DNA from: Neptunomonas japonica JAMM 1380
Lineage (GTDB): Bacteria > Pseudomonadota > Gammaproteobacteria > Pseudomonadales > Balneatricaceae
Assembly (NCBI RefSeq): GCF_016592555.1
Contig: NZ_AP014546.1
Coordinates: 2,614,501 to 2,678,500, forward strand
Direction: 5' to 3'
Length of the DNA: 64,000 nucleotides
Shown: positions 50,606 through 58,928 of the stretch, one piece after another
Position numbering within the stretch: the first letter of the stretch is position 1
Layout of the letters: every line of letters begins with the position of its first letter
Made by a program: the position numbers and the translations under genes
Notes under the pieces: generated by a model
Database searches by the model: none
What the model was told of the DNA's origin: nothing
What the model saw: the letters and a program-made list of their open reading frames with translations, nothing else

Positions 50606-51766
50606 TTATTGATGCGTTTCGCTTTTTCTTTTTTGAAACTGGCTAGTAACAGGGTATAGCGTTTGGCCAATAAAAGACTCCGGCAGCTTTTTAGTTGTAC
50701 CATATTCTGCAGGCCAATGTTTCTTTGGCAAGTGCATCGTATTAAACAGCCAATCAAAAAGAATAGTGTGCGCTGAATAATTGGTATCAATAGCCGGTTT
50801 CTCCGAACTGTGGTGCCAATGATGGAATTGAGGCGTCACAATAATGTACTTCAAATAGCCAAATGGCAGGTTAGTATTACAGTGAATAAGCACGGCTTGT
50901 AATGCCGCAAAGGCTACATAAATATTCAACGCGGTTTCATCAACACCTAGCAAGTAAAGCGGTACCATCACCATGGCTCGCTCTGAAAACACTTGGATAA
51001 AATGCCCACGAGAACCTGCCAACCAGTCTAAATTTTCAACTGAATGGTGCACGGCATGAATTGGCCACAACCATTTAACCTCATGATACAAGCGGTGCTC
51101 CCAATACAGTACAAAATCAGCACTCAATACCACCAGCAAGAACTGAAGCAGTATCGGCATTGACTGTATGCTTTCTTGAAGCGAAGTACTCAAGGCCCAA
51201 TCAAAATGGCTGACATGGTAGTTTGCATAAACCAACACCGCCGAAATGGCTAAATGATTAAAGCAAAAATAGAAAAGATCTAAGCCCCAACCGCTGCGCA
51301 GAATCACTTGGTTCTTATACTTGGGCCATAGTTTTTCAAGCGCCAGGAATATAAAAACAGAGCCTAGGAATGCCAGTATTAGCCAGTCCACACCTAACGA
51401 TAAACGCTTAGCTTCTACCGGGCCAACAGGTACAGTGTAACCCCCGAGCAAAAACGCACAGCTTGTTAAAGCGATCCCAACAGCCCCCATAAGGCGGTAT
51501 CTCTTGAGATAAAAAGTGATAAACCCAAATAACAAAGAAAAGTACATTCCATACTTCAATACATTTTGCAGTACAGCAGCATCATATACATTGCGTAATT
51601 CGTTAGTGGTTAAATAAGAAGGAAATAGATAAGCAATAACCGCTAAAAGACTCAATGCCCCAAGAAACACCGAGCAGTAGCCGCTGATCTTTCCTTCGCC
51701 AAGTCGAAACTGCTTATCGGCATCGAGCTCAACGTGACGGTCTCGATAGGTATAATTTTTATCCAT
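50606..51766 (-). CDS. Sterol desaturase/fatty acid hydroxylase family membrane protein
   Basis: A 386-residue multi-pass protein with about seven hydrophobic segments. The conserved di-iron His clusters are visible: HRLYHEVKWLWPIHAVHHSVENLDWLAGSRGH near residues 215-245, and HCNTNLPFGYLKYIIVTPQFHHWHHS near 289-315. Members hydroxylate lipids or sterols, or process polar head-group precursors, using O2; the substrate is unknown. The gene is solitary and 28 bases from the DUF-type membrane gene on the same strand. Confidence 0.88.
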   Translation of the reverse strand: MDKNYTYRDRHVELDADKQFRLGEGKISGYCSVFLGALSLLAVIAYLFPSYLTTNELRNVYDAAVLQNVLKYGMYFSLLFGFITFYLKRYRLMGAVGIALTSCAFLLGGYTVPVGPVEAKRLSLGVDWLILAFLGSVFIFLALEKLWPKYKNQVILRSGWGLDLFYFCFNHLAISAVLVYANYHVSHFDWALSTSLQESIQSMPILLQFLLVVLSADFVLYWEHRLYHEVKWLWPIHAVHHSVENLDWLAGSRGHFIQVFSERAMVMVPLYLLGVDETALNIYVAFAALQAVLIHCNTNLPFGYLKYIIVTPQFHHWHHSSEKPAIDTNYSAHTILFDWLFNTMHLPKKHWPAEYGTTKKLPESFIGQTLYPVTSQFQKRKSETHQ

Positions 51767-51794
51767 GGTATATCCAGTTTAATCTCTGTTGATG

Positions 51795-52790
51795 CTAGTG
51801 AGTCTTAGGAACATAGCGCTGCACACTCAAAGGCAGGAGCCCTAATAACCCCTCTCGAATTAAGTGCCAATATACTGACAAGACCAATAGCGCACTGCCT
51901 ATAAAAATGCCGGTTAGTGCGAAGCTTAGACCAACGCCCCCAATTTCGTTAAAAATAGCAGTAATCGCGTATATAACATAAGCCAATGACGACACCATGA
52001 AGGCACGACGATCTACTATTATAGATAACAATGTCATGAAGATATAAAGCGCTACCACAACCAGCATATTGCTGAGGTCTTCATTACCTTCAAATATATC
52101 TAGCCCTGTAAAAACAGGGTGAATAATCAAAGGCGCTGCTAATAAATGCAGCCAAAACGCCACATCCGATTTACGTGTAGTACGCGTAATATCAGAAGAG
52201 TCCCAATACATCGCAAAGCTAAAAATAACGATGCCACATAAAAAGAAGGCAAATAACATATATGCCTTAGTATCGGGGAACAAACTCAGCACGATAGAAA
52301 CAATGAGCGTTGTTAACGCTGCCGTAGTTGCCGCAATAGTGATGGGCACACCAAAACGCTTCCAATGTAACCATGCGGCAAAGGCCGACACGGTAGAAGC
52401 AATAATGAACGCAAGCTCAGCGGGATCATCAAACAAGCTCAAGCAGAAGCTAAATACACCGCCAATAAATGACAACAGCAAAGCAATTGAAGGCAAAGCC
52501 ATCTTTCTTTTGAGGGTAAAAACCTCAGCTAGCAGCCACGATAGCAAAGCAAAAATAAGGCCACCTACCCCATCGCTGATACCTTCACCAACCCATAGCG
52601 AAGAAAATAACAGCAAGGCGCAAGCAATCACGACAAAGATATCGTTAAAACTACTCACTAAACGAAAATTTTCTTCATCCACAAAGTGCGTCTTTTTAGC
52701 GCTTTCTAGCTGTGCCCTAAACTCGTCAACCGCATCTGTTGTAAATATTCCCTTTTTAACTGCAAAATTAAGATCTTCGTTTGTATACAT
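51795..52790 (-). CDS. Hypothetical multi-pass membrane protein (DUF2157/DUF4401-like)
   Basis: A 331-residue protein with a soluble N-terminal segment of about 50 residues (MYTNEDLNFAVKKGIFTTDAVDEF) followed by about nine hydrophobic helices. The layout resembles DUF2157/DUF4401 families, which I recognise only loosely. No motifs or catalytic residues stand out. Its stop lies 28 bases before the sterol-desaturase-like gene on the same strand, so they may share a transcript. Function unknown. Confidence 0.65.
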   Translation of the reverse strand: MYTNEDLNFAVKKGIFTTDAVDEFRAQLESAKKTHFVDEENFRLVSSFNDIFVVIACALLLFSSLWVGEGISDGVGGLIFALLSWLLAEVFTLKRKMALPSIALLLSFIGGVFSFCLSLFDDPAELAFIIASTVSAFAAWLHWKRFGVPITIAATTAALTTLIVSIVLSLFPDTKAYMLFAFFLCGIVIFSFAMYWDSSDITRTTRKSDVAFWLHLLAAPLIIHPVFTGLDIFEGNEDLSNMLVVVALYIFMTLLSIIVDRRAFMVSSLAYVIYAITAIFNEIGGVGLSFALTGIFIGSALLVLSVYWHLIREGLLGLLPLSVQRYVPKTH

Positions 52791-52869
52791 ACCTACCCTT
52801 AAAAGCGAGCTCTGAAAAAGAGCATCCTAGCAAAACAATGGCCATAGATAACATCCGTAGCCACAATAT

Positions 52870-53280
52870 TTAATCATGATTTTTATAGTCATTTTTCATA
52901 GCCTTTATCTGCTTTTTTTCGGCTGCCGTTAACGCTTTGTATAAGCGAGGATATGACCAGCCATACCCCCATCTAAATGATGCAGGAAAGTAAGGGCTTC
53001 CTCCAACACGAACACCCGCTAACATCAGGTTTGCGATTTTCGGCTTACCTACTTTAGCAACACACTGCTGCAACTGCTGATCTGCGATGCGCCTTTCATC
53101 GTACGAGCCCCCTTGCCAATAAGAATAATCATGCGCAGTACAGCAAGATAACCATAATTCATTTTGTGCAAACGTCCCGTCTGGGAAGGCACTGCACCCG
53201 TCAGAAGTGAAAGGCTTTATATTCTCAGCACTCGCTACGGCTGAAACAAGCAGAAGGAAACAGACAATAACTACACGCAT
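52870..53280 (-). CDS. Exported phospholipase A2-like protein
   Basis: A 136-residue exported protein. The signal peptide MRVVIVCFLLLVSAVASAEN is followed by a mature domain with the phospholipase A2-like active-site segment LSCCTAHDYSYWQGGSYDERRIAD near residues 44-67, where CC-x2-HD carries the catalytic His-Asp. It starts DGCSAFPDG, with a further Cys near residue 74. Catalysis on phospholipid is plausible; another HD-dependent role cannot be excluded. Solitary gene. Confidence 0.7.
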   Translation of the reverse strand: MRVVIVCFLLLVSAVASAENIKPFTSDGCSAFPDGTFAQNELWLSCCTAHDYSYWQGGSYDERRIADQQLQQCVAKVGKPKIANLMLAGVRVGGSPYFPASFRWGYGWSYPRLYKALTAAEKKQIKAMKNDYKNHD

Positions 53281-53505
53281 AATTTATATATCACCGATAG
53301 AGTTCTTATCTCAGCAGCACATTTAGTGCATGCAGTAAAGATTCACCAGAACCAGCGGCGTTGCTTATTAGAACTATTAAGCAAATTGTTGCCAGAATAT
53401 AATATGATTCAAAAAAACAGGGCAACATAGATATACTATGCCCCCATTTTTAACCTCACCAATCGATGGGGTAGATATTCATAAAGCACGCAGCTTTAGG
53501 TGGCT

Positions 53506-53742
53506 CTATTTACGCCAATAGTTATTGGCAGCAGCGATGGTAGCAAACTCAGTTGCTACAACCTGGCCAATGCTAATAAGCATGGCTGGGTCATTGGCAT
53601 AAACACCGCGCATTTTATTGCGAGCCTCTTCGTCGGGTTGCGTCGCTTTAATAATGAGCCTTGACAATTTTACTGCCAAAGCACGGCCCTCTTCAGGCGT
53701 TTCAGTCATTAATGTGTTATTAGGAATTAGAGTAGTGGTCAT
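53506..53742 (-). CDS. Small hypothetical protein
   Basis: A 78-residue protein starting MTTTLIPNNTLMTE after a good AGGACAG ribosome site. It has a helical middle (GRALAVKLSRLIIKAT) and ends NNYWRK. I know no family for it. It lies about 80 bases downstream of the GFA-domain gene, on the same strand, and could be co-transcribed with it. Confidence 0.5.
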   Translation of the reverse strand: MTTTLIPNNTLMTETPEEGRALAVKLSRLIIKATQPDEEARNKMRGVYANDPAMLISIGQVVATEFATIAAANNYWRK

Positions 53743-53820
53743 AGCTGTCCTTTGATCAAAGTAAATTTTGTAAATGATAGTTGAATATTCTGATGCCTGA
53801 CGCAATGCTCAGTTAGCTAC

Positions 53821-54234
53821 TTACTCACCACCTTCAAAATGCGCAAAGACTTCGGGCCCCGTCATATTTTGAGTTTCATTTTTAAAATCGTAATAGTCGG
53901 GTTTTTCATCGATGAATATTTGATGAGTTAGTTTGTAGGTGTCTTCGCTGGACAGTAAGCCAACAGGAAGGTGGTACTGGTTATTCGGCTTCAGATAGTA
54001 AAACAGGTGCGTCCCGCATTTACCGCAAAATCCCCTTTCAGCCCATTCTGATGATGGATACCTAACAACACTTGTTTCATCTGAAATTTTTACCGAATCA
54101 GCGCAGTCAATGGCTAACATCGGGCCACCCGACCAATTTCTGCACATACTGCAATGACAAGCTGCTAATTCGCTACTAGCGTACTCTACTTCCAATTCAA
54201 CAGAGCCACACAAGCACTTACCTTTACCCTTCAT
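53821..54234 (-). CDS. GFA (CENP-V-like) zinc-binding protein
   Basis: A 137-residue GFA-fold protein. The zinc ligands are spread over GKCLCGSVELEVEYASSELAACHCSMCRNWSGG near residues 5-37, with FCGKCGTHLFYYL near 68-80. Such proteins bind zinc and include glutathione-dependent formaldehyde-activating enzymes, but most are of unknown function. It lies just outside the IS element at the end of the cassette array. GFA-like genes are common cassette cargo, but no attC is evident after this gene. Confidence 0.85.
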   Translation of the reverse strand: MKGKGKCLCGSVELEVEYASSELAACHCSMCRNWSGGPMLAIDCADSVKISDETSVVRYPSSEWAERGFCGKCGTHLFYYLKPNNQYHLPVGLLSSEDTYKLTHQIFIDEKPDYYDFKNETQNMTGPEVFAHFEGGE

Positions 54235-54378
54235 AGATCCTCCGATTTATGTAACGTACGTACAACTCAATATCAGCTAGACATAATGACTCCCACGAGG
54301 TGCTGACCTCCATTTTCGTGGGTTAGCTGTAAGCCAGAGCCATACTGTATCTGTTACCAATACACGCTGGAGGTCAGC

Positions 54379-55529
54379 ATGATTAACAGTAGCATAATTT
54401 TTATTGGCTTAGACACTCACAAAGAATTTGTGGAGGTCGCCTATATTGAAGATGATCGCAACGCTAAGGTCACTCATTTAGGTCAGGTTCCTAACAGCAA
54501 ACTGTCTATTAAAAAAATGGTGCGCCAATTTCAATCTAAATACCCTAAAGACACACTTCATTTTGTTTATGAAGCCGGCCCCTGCGGTTACTGGGTCTAT
54601 CGATTACTCACGAGTCTCGGCCACCCTTGTTATGTGGTGGCACCCTCGCTTATTCCCAAGAAGCCGGGTGAACGGATTAAAACAGATAAGCGTGATGCGA
54701 TGAAGCTCGCTCAGCTCCTACGTTCTGGGGATGATCCTATTTATGTGCCCGAACCCGAAGATGAAGCAATACGTGATTTATCCCGGGCACGCGAAACCGC
54801 GATGAAGGACCTTAAAGATGCTAAATACCAACTCAAAGCGTTATTACTGCGTAACAATATCAAACCGACAGTCACAGATAATTGGTCGCAAAAACATCTG
54901 CGTTGGTTAACAGAATTAGTGTTGCCCTATCCCAGCCAACAGATTGTTCTGCAAGAGTACATACAGACAGTCAATGAGCGAGTTAAACGCTTAGAGCGAC
55001 TCGATAATGAGTTGATTCATCATGTAAAAACTGGCGCTATTACCCCGTTGTTAAAGCGGTACAAACAATGCGAGGGGTTCGGTTATTAGTGGCGGTTGGA
55101 GTCATTGCCGAACTAGGAGACCTCACCCGTTTTGATCATCCCCGTAAACTCATGAGCTACCTTGGTTTAGTGCCTAGCGAACATTCCAGTGGCGGGCATA
55201 AACGCCAAGACAATATTACTAAATGCGGGAATGGACGAGCCAGGCGTTTGTTGATTGAAGGCGCTCATAGTTACCACTATAGCGCGAACATATCGACGGA
55301 ACTACAAAAGCGGCAAGAGTCGCTGAGTAAAGAAATCGTTGATATAGGTTGGCAAGCACAGTTACGTTTATGTAGACGCTACCAGCGATTGATGAAACGA
55401 GGTAAACACTACAATGTCGTGGTCACGGCCATTGCGCGAGAGATGATTGCATATATCTGGGTTATTGCCAGAGAAGCCGTGCTCTCACCGGTTAACCCAA
55501 GTAATCGTTTATCACGGGTGCCTGCATAA
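54379..55529 (+). pseudogene. Frameshifted IS110-family transposase
   Basis: The first part (54379-55089) begins IIFIGLDTHKEFVEVAY with the RuvC-like DEDD domain; it includes PSLIPKKPGERIKTDKRDA near residues 88-106 and ends abruptly in QCEGFGY. The second part (55068-55529) begins MRGVRLLVAVGVIAELGDLTRF and holds GLVPSEHSSGGHKRQ, the serine-containing C-terminal domain. The two frames overlap by 22 bases. The junction sits where relatives read through as a continuous LQAMRGV-like segment, so one base was lost at about 55064-55070. There is no slippery heptamer, so this is decay rather than programmed frameshifting. Confidence 0.8.
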
Positions 55530-55838
55530 TGATCAGTTTTGAGTTAGTGCATCGGATCGGGCCACGGCAGTGGCATAAGCTCCGACGGCGTTAGGCAGGC
55601 AACTACGTGAGTCGTTGATCCTCGAACATAGACTGAAGATCGGTGCCACGACGCCTCCTCATTCAAGAAAGTAGTAAGGTAGGCGCTGCTCATTGCAGAA
55701 TGAGTAATCCACGAATACCAGCATGAAAACCGACGACATTACCGGCCTCATTCGATTTGCTAACTCATCCTATTTTGAGAAAAAGGCTTTAAATAAAAAG
55801 CAGATATTAGTGTGGGTGAACTTGACAGTGGGAGTCAT
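55530..55838 (+). other. IS1 right noncoding end, likely bridge RNA region
   Basis: About 310 bases between the transposase remnant and the right subterminal repeat. In IS1111-type elements this side carries the noncoding RNA that guides target choice (bridge RNA). No structure or conservation test was possible from the sequence alone, so this is inference from family knowledge. Confidence 0.45.
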
Positions 55839-55841
55839 ACC

Positions 55842-55938
55842 AACGCCTCGTTAAGAGGCGAATAATATGTTGGCTAAAATAAGCGACGCAGGAGCAAAAG
55901 CCAACTGTTATTTGTCCTGCTTTAACGACTTGTTAGGC
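55842..55938 (-). repeat. attC A, interrupted at its 3' core by IS element 1
   Basis: On the minus strand this reads GCCTAAC (55938-55932) at its 5' core and ends with GTT at 55844-55842 next to the IS. The stem arms pair: AACAAGTCGTTAA with TTAACGAGGCGTT. The variable top carries an inverted repeat, GTTGGCT/AGCCAAC. The middle is nearly identical to attC B (shared TAAAATAAGCGACG and GGAGCAAAA on the plus strand). The usual trailing RRRY of the 3' core is replaced by IS sequence. Confidence 0.78.
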
Positions 55939-55965
55939 TTTTGTAAAACACCTAGCCTGATTGGT

Positions 55966-56247
55966 TTAGTTGCTTACCTTATAAAAAGAAAACAACAAAA
56001 AGACTAGAAGATAGCATACAAAAAAGGTTAAAAGCTCTTGAGTATATGAAAAGACATTAAGCAGAGCACTACCCCGATGACCATTAGGTTTCCCCATAGT
56101 TGATAGTGCTGAGTAAGCAAAGTAAAAATATAAAGTAGCGATAATTGTTGAAACACCAGCACCAATATATAAATATTTGAATGTAAGAAGAAAAGAGCCT
56201 ACGAGAATCACTAATGGTATTATTATAAAAATAAAAACAATTATCAT
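55966..56247 (-). CDS. Cassette-encoded small membrane protein
   Basis: A 93-residue protein beginning MIIVFIFIIIPLVILVGSFL with three hydrophobic segments. The ATG at 56247 lies 31 bases after the GTTAGGC core of attC B, as expected for a cassette gene, and the stop is 28 bases before attC A. The larger open frame upstream reads through attC B and is not genuine. No family recognised; membrane location is clear, function unknown. Confidence 0.6.
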   Translation of the reverse strand: MIIVFIFIIIPLVILVGSFLLTFKYLYIGAGVSTIIATLYFYFAYSALSTMGKPNGHRGSALLNVFSYTQELLTFFVCYLLVFLLFSFYKVSN

Positions 56248-56277
56248 GTGCCAACCTATCCTTGGTAAAATAAAAAA

Positions 56278-56371
56278 GCCTAACGCCCAATTAACAGGCA
56301 AAAAATAGTTGGTTAAAATAAGCGACGAAGGAGCAAAAACCAACTGTTTTTTGTCCTTGTTGAATTGCTTG
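56278..56371 (-). repeat. attC B, split by IS element 2 (main part)
   Basis: On the minus strand the 3' core reads GTTAGGC (56284-56278). The body shares its central inverted repeat (GTTGGTT/AACCAAC) and the TAAAATAAGCGACG segment with attC A. On the plus strand it ends TTGAATTGCTTG at 56371, where the IS begins. The missing TGTTAGGGC continues at 57955 on the other side of the IS. Joined, the site matches attC E in form. Confidence 0.82.
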
Positions 56372-56450
56372 ATACTTATTGAGCCTTCTCCCCCAGCCAC
56401 CGCAGTCGCGATAAGCTGGAAGGCAACCAAACCAAAAAAGGAGAAGACCC

Positions 56451-57494
56451 ATGAATTTCTACAATACCACTCATCTCCATTATTGTGGAATCGATTTACA
56501 TGCCCGATCTCTTTACGTCTGTATCATTGACCAAGAGGGTAAAACGCTGCTGCATAAAGAGATAGCCGCCAACCCCGAAACACTTTACCAGCTGATTCAA
56601 CCCTATCTTGACGACCTCGTTATAGGTGTCGAATGTATGCATTGCTGGTATTGGCTGGCCGACTTTTGTGAAGATCACGGTATTCACTTTATTCTGGGTC
56701 ATGCGTTATATATGAAAGCCATACATGGCGGTAAAACCAAGAATGATCGGATCGATTCTTACAAAATTGCCAAATTAATGCGGGGCGGTAACTTTCCGTT
56801 AGCTTATGTATATCCACGAGCGATGCGGGCTACACGTGATTTACTAAGACGACGCACACATATTGTTCGCCATGGCGCTGACCTAAAAGCCCATATCGTG
56901 AATACGACGAGCCAATACAACCTACCACCGAATAAAGTTAACTTGAAAAATGTGTGTGCGCGTGAACAACTCAAATCGACGTTTGAGAATCCTGAAGCAC
57001 AACGCAACATCGATTTAGACCTCAATATACTGGAATGCTATCACCGCGAACTCAGCAAGCTCGAATGGCATCTGGAACAACAGGCTAAACATCATAACCC
57101 GGTCTGTTTCACCTTACTCAGAAGCATACCGGGTGTAGGCCGTATTTTGGCGCTAACCATCTTGTATGAGATTGGTGAGATTCAACGCTTTGAGTCGGTA
57201 CAAAACTTTGCGTCGTACTCTCGACTGGTAAAATGCAAAGCCGAGTCTGCGGGAAAAACCTATGGTACGCAGGGTAATAAGATAGGTAATGCGCATTTAA
57301 AATGGGCTTTCTCTGAAGCCGCCGTTCTCTTTTTACGCGGTAACCCAGACGCTCAAAAATACTTACAACGGCTCCAGAAACGGATGAGTAAAGCCAAAGC
57401 CTTATCGGCACTAGCCCATAAACTTGGGAGTGCGGTGTATTTTATGCTGAAGCAGGAGAAAGTCTTCGATGAGCATCGGTTTTTAGTGGGTTAG
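56451..57494 (+). CDS. IS110-family transposase, intact
   Basis: A 347-residue DEDD transposase. The RuvC-like N-terminal domain starts YCGIDLHARSLYVCIID, with a second acidic position in VIGVECMHCWYW near residue 60 and KNDRIDSYKIAKLMRG near 97-112. The C-terminal Transposase_20 domain has LLRSIPGVGRILALTILYEIGEI near 222-245 and KCAESAGKT-like Ser-containing region. It has a GGAGAAG ribosome site. IS110 enzymes move DNA through a guide (bridge) RNA with no classic terminal repeats. It sits in an attC site, as expected for attC-targeting members. Confidence 0.93.
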   Translation: MNFYNTTHLHYCGIDLHARSLYVCIIDQEGKTLLHKEIAANPETLYQLIQPYLDDLVIGVECMHCWYWLADFCEDHGIHFILGHALYMKAIHGGKTKNDRIDSYKIAKLMRGGNFPLAYVYPRAMRATRDLLRRRTHIVRHGADLKAHIVNTTSQYNLPPNKVNLKNVCAREQLKSTFENPEAQRNIDLDLNILECYHRELSKLEWHLEQQAKHHNPVCFTLLRSIPGVGRILALTILYEIGEIQRFESVQNFASYSRLVKCKAESAGKTYGTQGNKIGNAHLKWAFSEAAVLFLRGNPDAQKYLQRLQKRMSKAKALSALAHKLGSAVYFMLKQEKVFDEHRFLVG

Positions 57495-57951
57495 TCACGC
57501 AACAAGGTGAGCTGAACGTCTAACTGGATCGCACCGGAGAGTGCTGAGTATCTACGTGTGTTAACTGATGCTCGACATCTAAAAAGATACTCTACTCCTA
57601 CTCATGAAGCTCCTTTGCCTTGATTAGACACCTTGTTGGCGTGCATTAGTGTCATTAGCAAATGCGCTTACACCTGAGCTGAGCCTGAAACTAACTGGAG
57701 TTACAGCCCGTCTTTTGAATAGGACAGCCACAGGTTAACCGATGAATGTCTAGTGCCCCTGAATTGCTAAAGGACTGGTAATCAGGCAGCGGTAAACGCC
57801 GCAATAAGAGAGCCTCTATATGTGTTTGCTGTAAGTGTATTTAACAGCCGACAAAGACAGATGAAGTGAACGGTCTTGCTAATGGTTTTATAATTGGCCA
57901 CTAACGCGGCCGATAAGAACTACTTCGACCTATTTACTTGAGAAGGCTCAT
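57495..57951 (+). other. IS2 right noncoding end, likely bridge RNA region
   Basis: About 457 bases between the transposase stop and the right subterminal repeat, longer than needed for a terminus. I see no reading frame of note. IS1111-type elements carry their bridge RNA on this side; a copy specific for an attC-like target would be expected. Structure prediction would be decisive. Confidence 0.45.
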
Positions 57952-57954
57952 ATG

Positions 57955-57962
57955 TGTTAGGG
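57955..57962 (-). repeat. attC B, short 5' core fragment beyond IS element 2
   Basis: The plus strand TGTTAGGG at 57955-57962 is the 5' core CCCTAAC(A) of the cassette's attC on the minus strand. It overlaps the stop codon of the AbiTii gene, as in the neighbouring cassette (59736-59742). The remainder of the attC is on the other side of the IS. Confidence 0.75.
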
Positions 57963-58850
57963 CACAATTGCCGCCAACGCAGGTAAAAACGGCGCTACAA
58001 CAGGCCCGTAGACTTGAAAATGATCTGATAATACCGACATAAATTTATTGTAATTTTCTTTAAAGCCAACACTCCCTTGAGTGTCTCTCATTTCTTCAAC
58101 TGCACCAACAATTTCGTCTTTAGACTCTTTTGAATCATTTACTTGCACAAGTGCATGCAGTAGTTCATTTAATACTTCATTGTGTTCATTATTTATCGCG
58201 TGCTGTTTTACATTGGTACTACCCGTTGCAAGATTCTGAACGTTACCAGAGATATGCATGTGAAAAATCTGTTGAACTTTATCTTCTGCCACAGGCTTTG
58301 AATTAAGTGGAGCATCTCCAGCTGCAGGGTCTTCTGATTCTATTTCTAACACAAAGTTTAATATCCTATTTCTAATTACATCGAGCACACCAACAAGTGC
58401 ATTTACAGGGATAACTTTCCACGCTTGCATGCAGTTATAGCCTTGATACATTTTAGTACCAAAGTGTGCGGTAACATTAGCAGGCCAAGGCTCTTGGACT
58501 GTACCCCCATCTGAATCATTTATTAGAGATTCAAGAGAAGATATAGGTTGCACCATATAGGTGGTATAAAGGTTTTCTCGATATTCTTTAGGTATGCAGT
58601 TACTTGGTATTTCAGCATTGTTAATTGCGGCACCAAAACCACCTGAGAAATGACCTTTACAGCTAACCGACATAATCCTGTACTCAGGCATATCCTTTAC
58701 ATCAGCGTAACCATTTAATTCAGAATCAACCCAAGATTTAAACTCTGAACTTCCTAACCTTGCAGCTAGTATCTTACACTTTCTAAGTAATGTACCAATT
58801 GACTCATTTGCATCAACAGCCGAATCCTGAATTTCTCTCAAAAGTGACAT
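57957..58850 (-). CDS. AbiTii-domain protein (cassette gene)
   Basis: A 297-residue protein. Residues about 1-60 hold the AbiTii signature MSLLREIQDSAVDANESIGTLLRKC, LAARLGSSEFKSWVDSELNGYA, then PEYRIMSV. A helix IRNRILNFVLEIE marks the end of the domain near residue 170. The C-terminal part holds SGNVQNLATGSTN, a repeat-like Asn/Gly stretch, and a hydrophobic end (VVAPFLPALAAIVP). AbiTii is linked to abortive phage infection, so a defence role is likely but not proven. The gene starts 15 bases after the attC D core GTTAGGG and stops inside the 5' core of the next attC. Confidence 0.8.
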   Translation of the reverse strand: MSLLREIQDSAVDANESIGTLLRKCKILAARLGSSEFKSWVDSELNGYADVKDMPEYRIMSVSCKGHFSGGFGAAINNAEIPSNCIPKEYRENLYTTYMVQPISSLESLINDSDGGTVQEPWPANVTAHFGTKMYQGYNCMQAWKVIPVNALVGVLDVIRNRILNFVLEIESEDPAAGDAPLNSKPVAEDKVQQIFHMHISGNVQNLATGSTNVKQHAINNEHNEVLNELLHALVQVNDSKESKDEIVGAVEEMRDTQGSVGFKENYNKFMSVLSDHFQVYGPVVAPFLPALAAIVP

Positions 58851-58864
58851 ACTTACTCCATGTG

Positions 58865-58925
58865 CCCTAACGTTTAAGCTAACCGGCCGCGCTTTAGCGC
58901 GGTCGGGTTTAGTGAATTGTTATGC
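58865..58925 (-). repeat. attC D (61 bp)
   Basis: On the minus strand: 5' core GCATAAC (58925-58919), then a long imperfect hairpin with the arms CCGACCGCGC and GCGCGGCCGG around TAAA, and 3' core GTTAGGG (58871-58865). It closely resembles the 60-base attC of aadA1-type cassettes in layout (AACAATTCAC near the start). It ends the protease cassette and precedes the AbiTii gene. Confidence 0.88.
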
Positions 58926-58928
58926 AAC

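Larger units (their letters stand above)
54278..55842 (+). mobile_element. IS110/IS1111-family insertion element 1 (broken transposase)
   Basis: About 1.56 kb. Subterminal inverted repeats ATGACTCCCAC at 54286-54296 and GTGGGAGTCAT at 55828-55838 define it. A few extra bases lie outside them on each side, as in IS1111-type elements. Near the left end there is a second perfect 12-base inverted repeat, TGCTGACCTCCA at 54301-54312 and TGGAGGTCAGCA at 54368-54379, which overlaps the transposase start. The right end abuts the core AAC of the attC at 55842-55938. The left end adjoins the region upstream of the GFA gene. Confidence 0.8.
56372..57954 (+). mobile_element. IS110/IS1111-family insertion element 2 (intact)
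   Basis: About 1.58 kb with subterminal inverted repeats TTGAGCCTTCTC at 56379-56390 and GAGAAGGCTCAT at 57940-57951, which match in 11 of 12 positions. Seven bases extend beyond the left repeat and about three beyond the right, as reported for the IS1111-attC group. It splits attC B right at the core: ...GCTTG before, TGTTAGGGC after. It has an intact transposase and a 460-base noncoding right end. Confidence 0.85.

Noticed and set aside
55064..55089. Programmed ribosomal frameshift in the IS element 1 transposase
   Set aside because: No slippery heptamer at the overlap, and IS110-family transposases are normally single-frame, so decay is more likely.
56248..56430. Longer N-terminus for the small cassette membrane protein
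   Set aside because: The extension translates attC B and part of the IS left end; the ATG at 56247 after the attC core is the sensible start.
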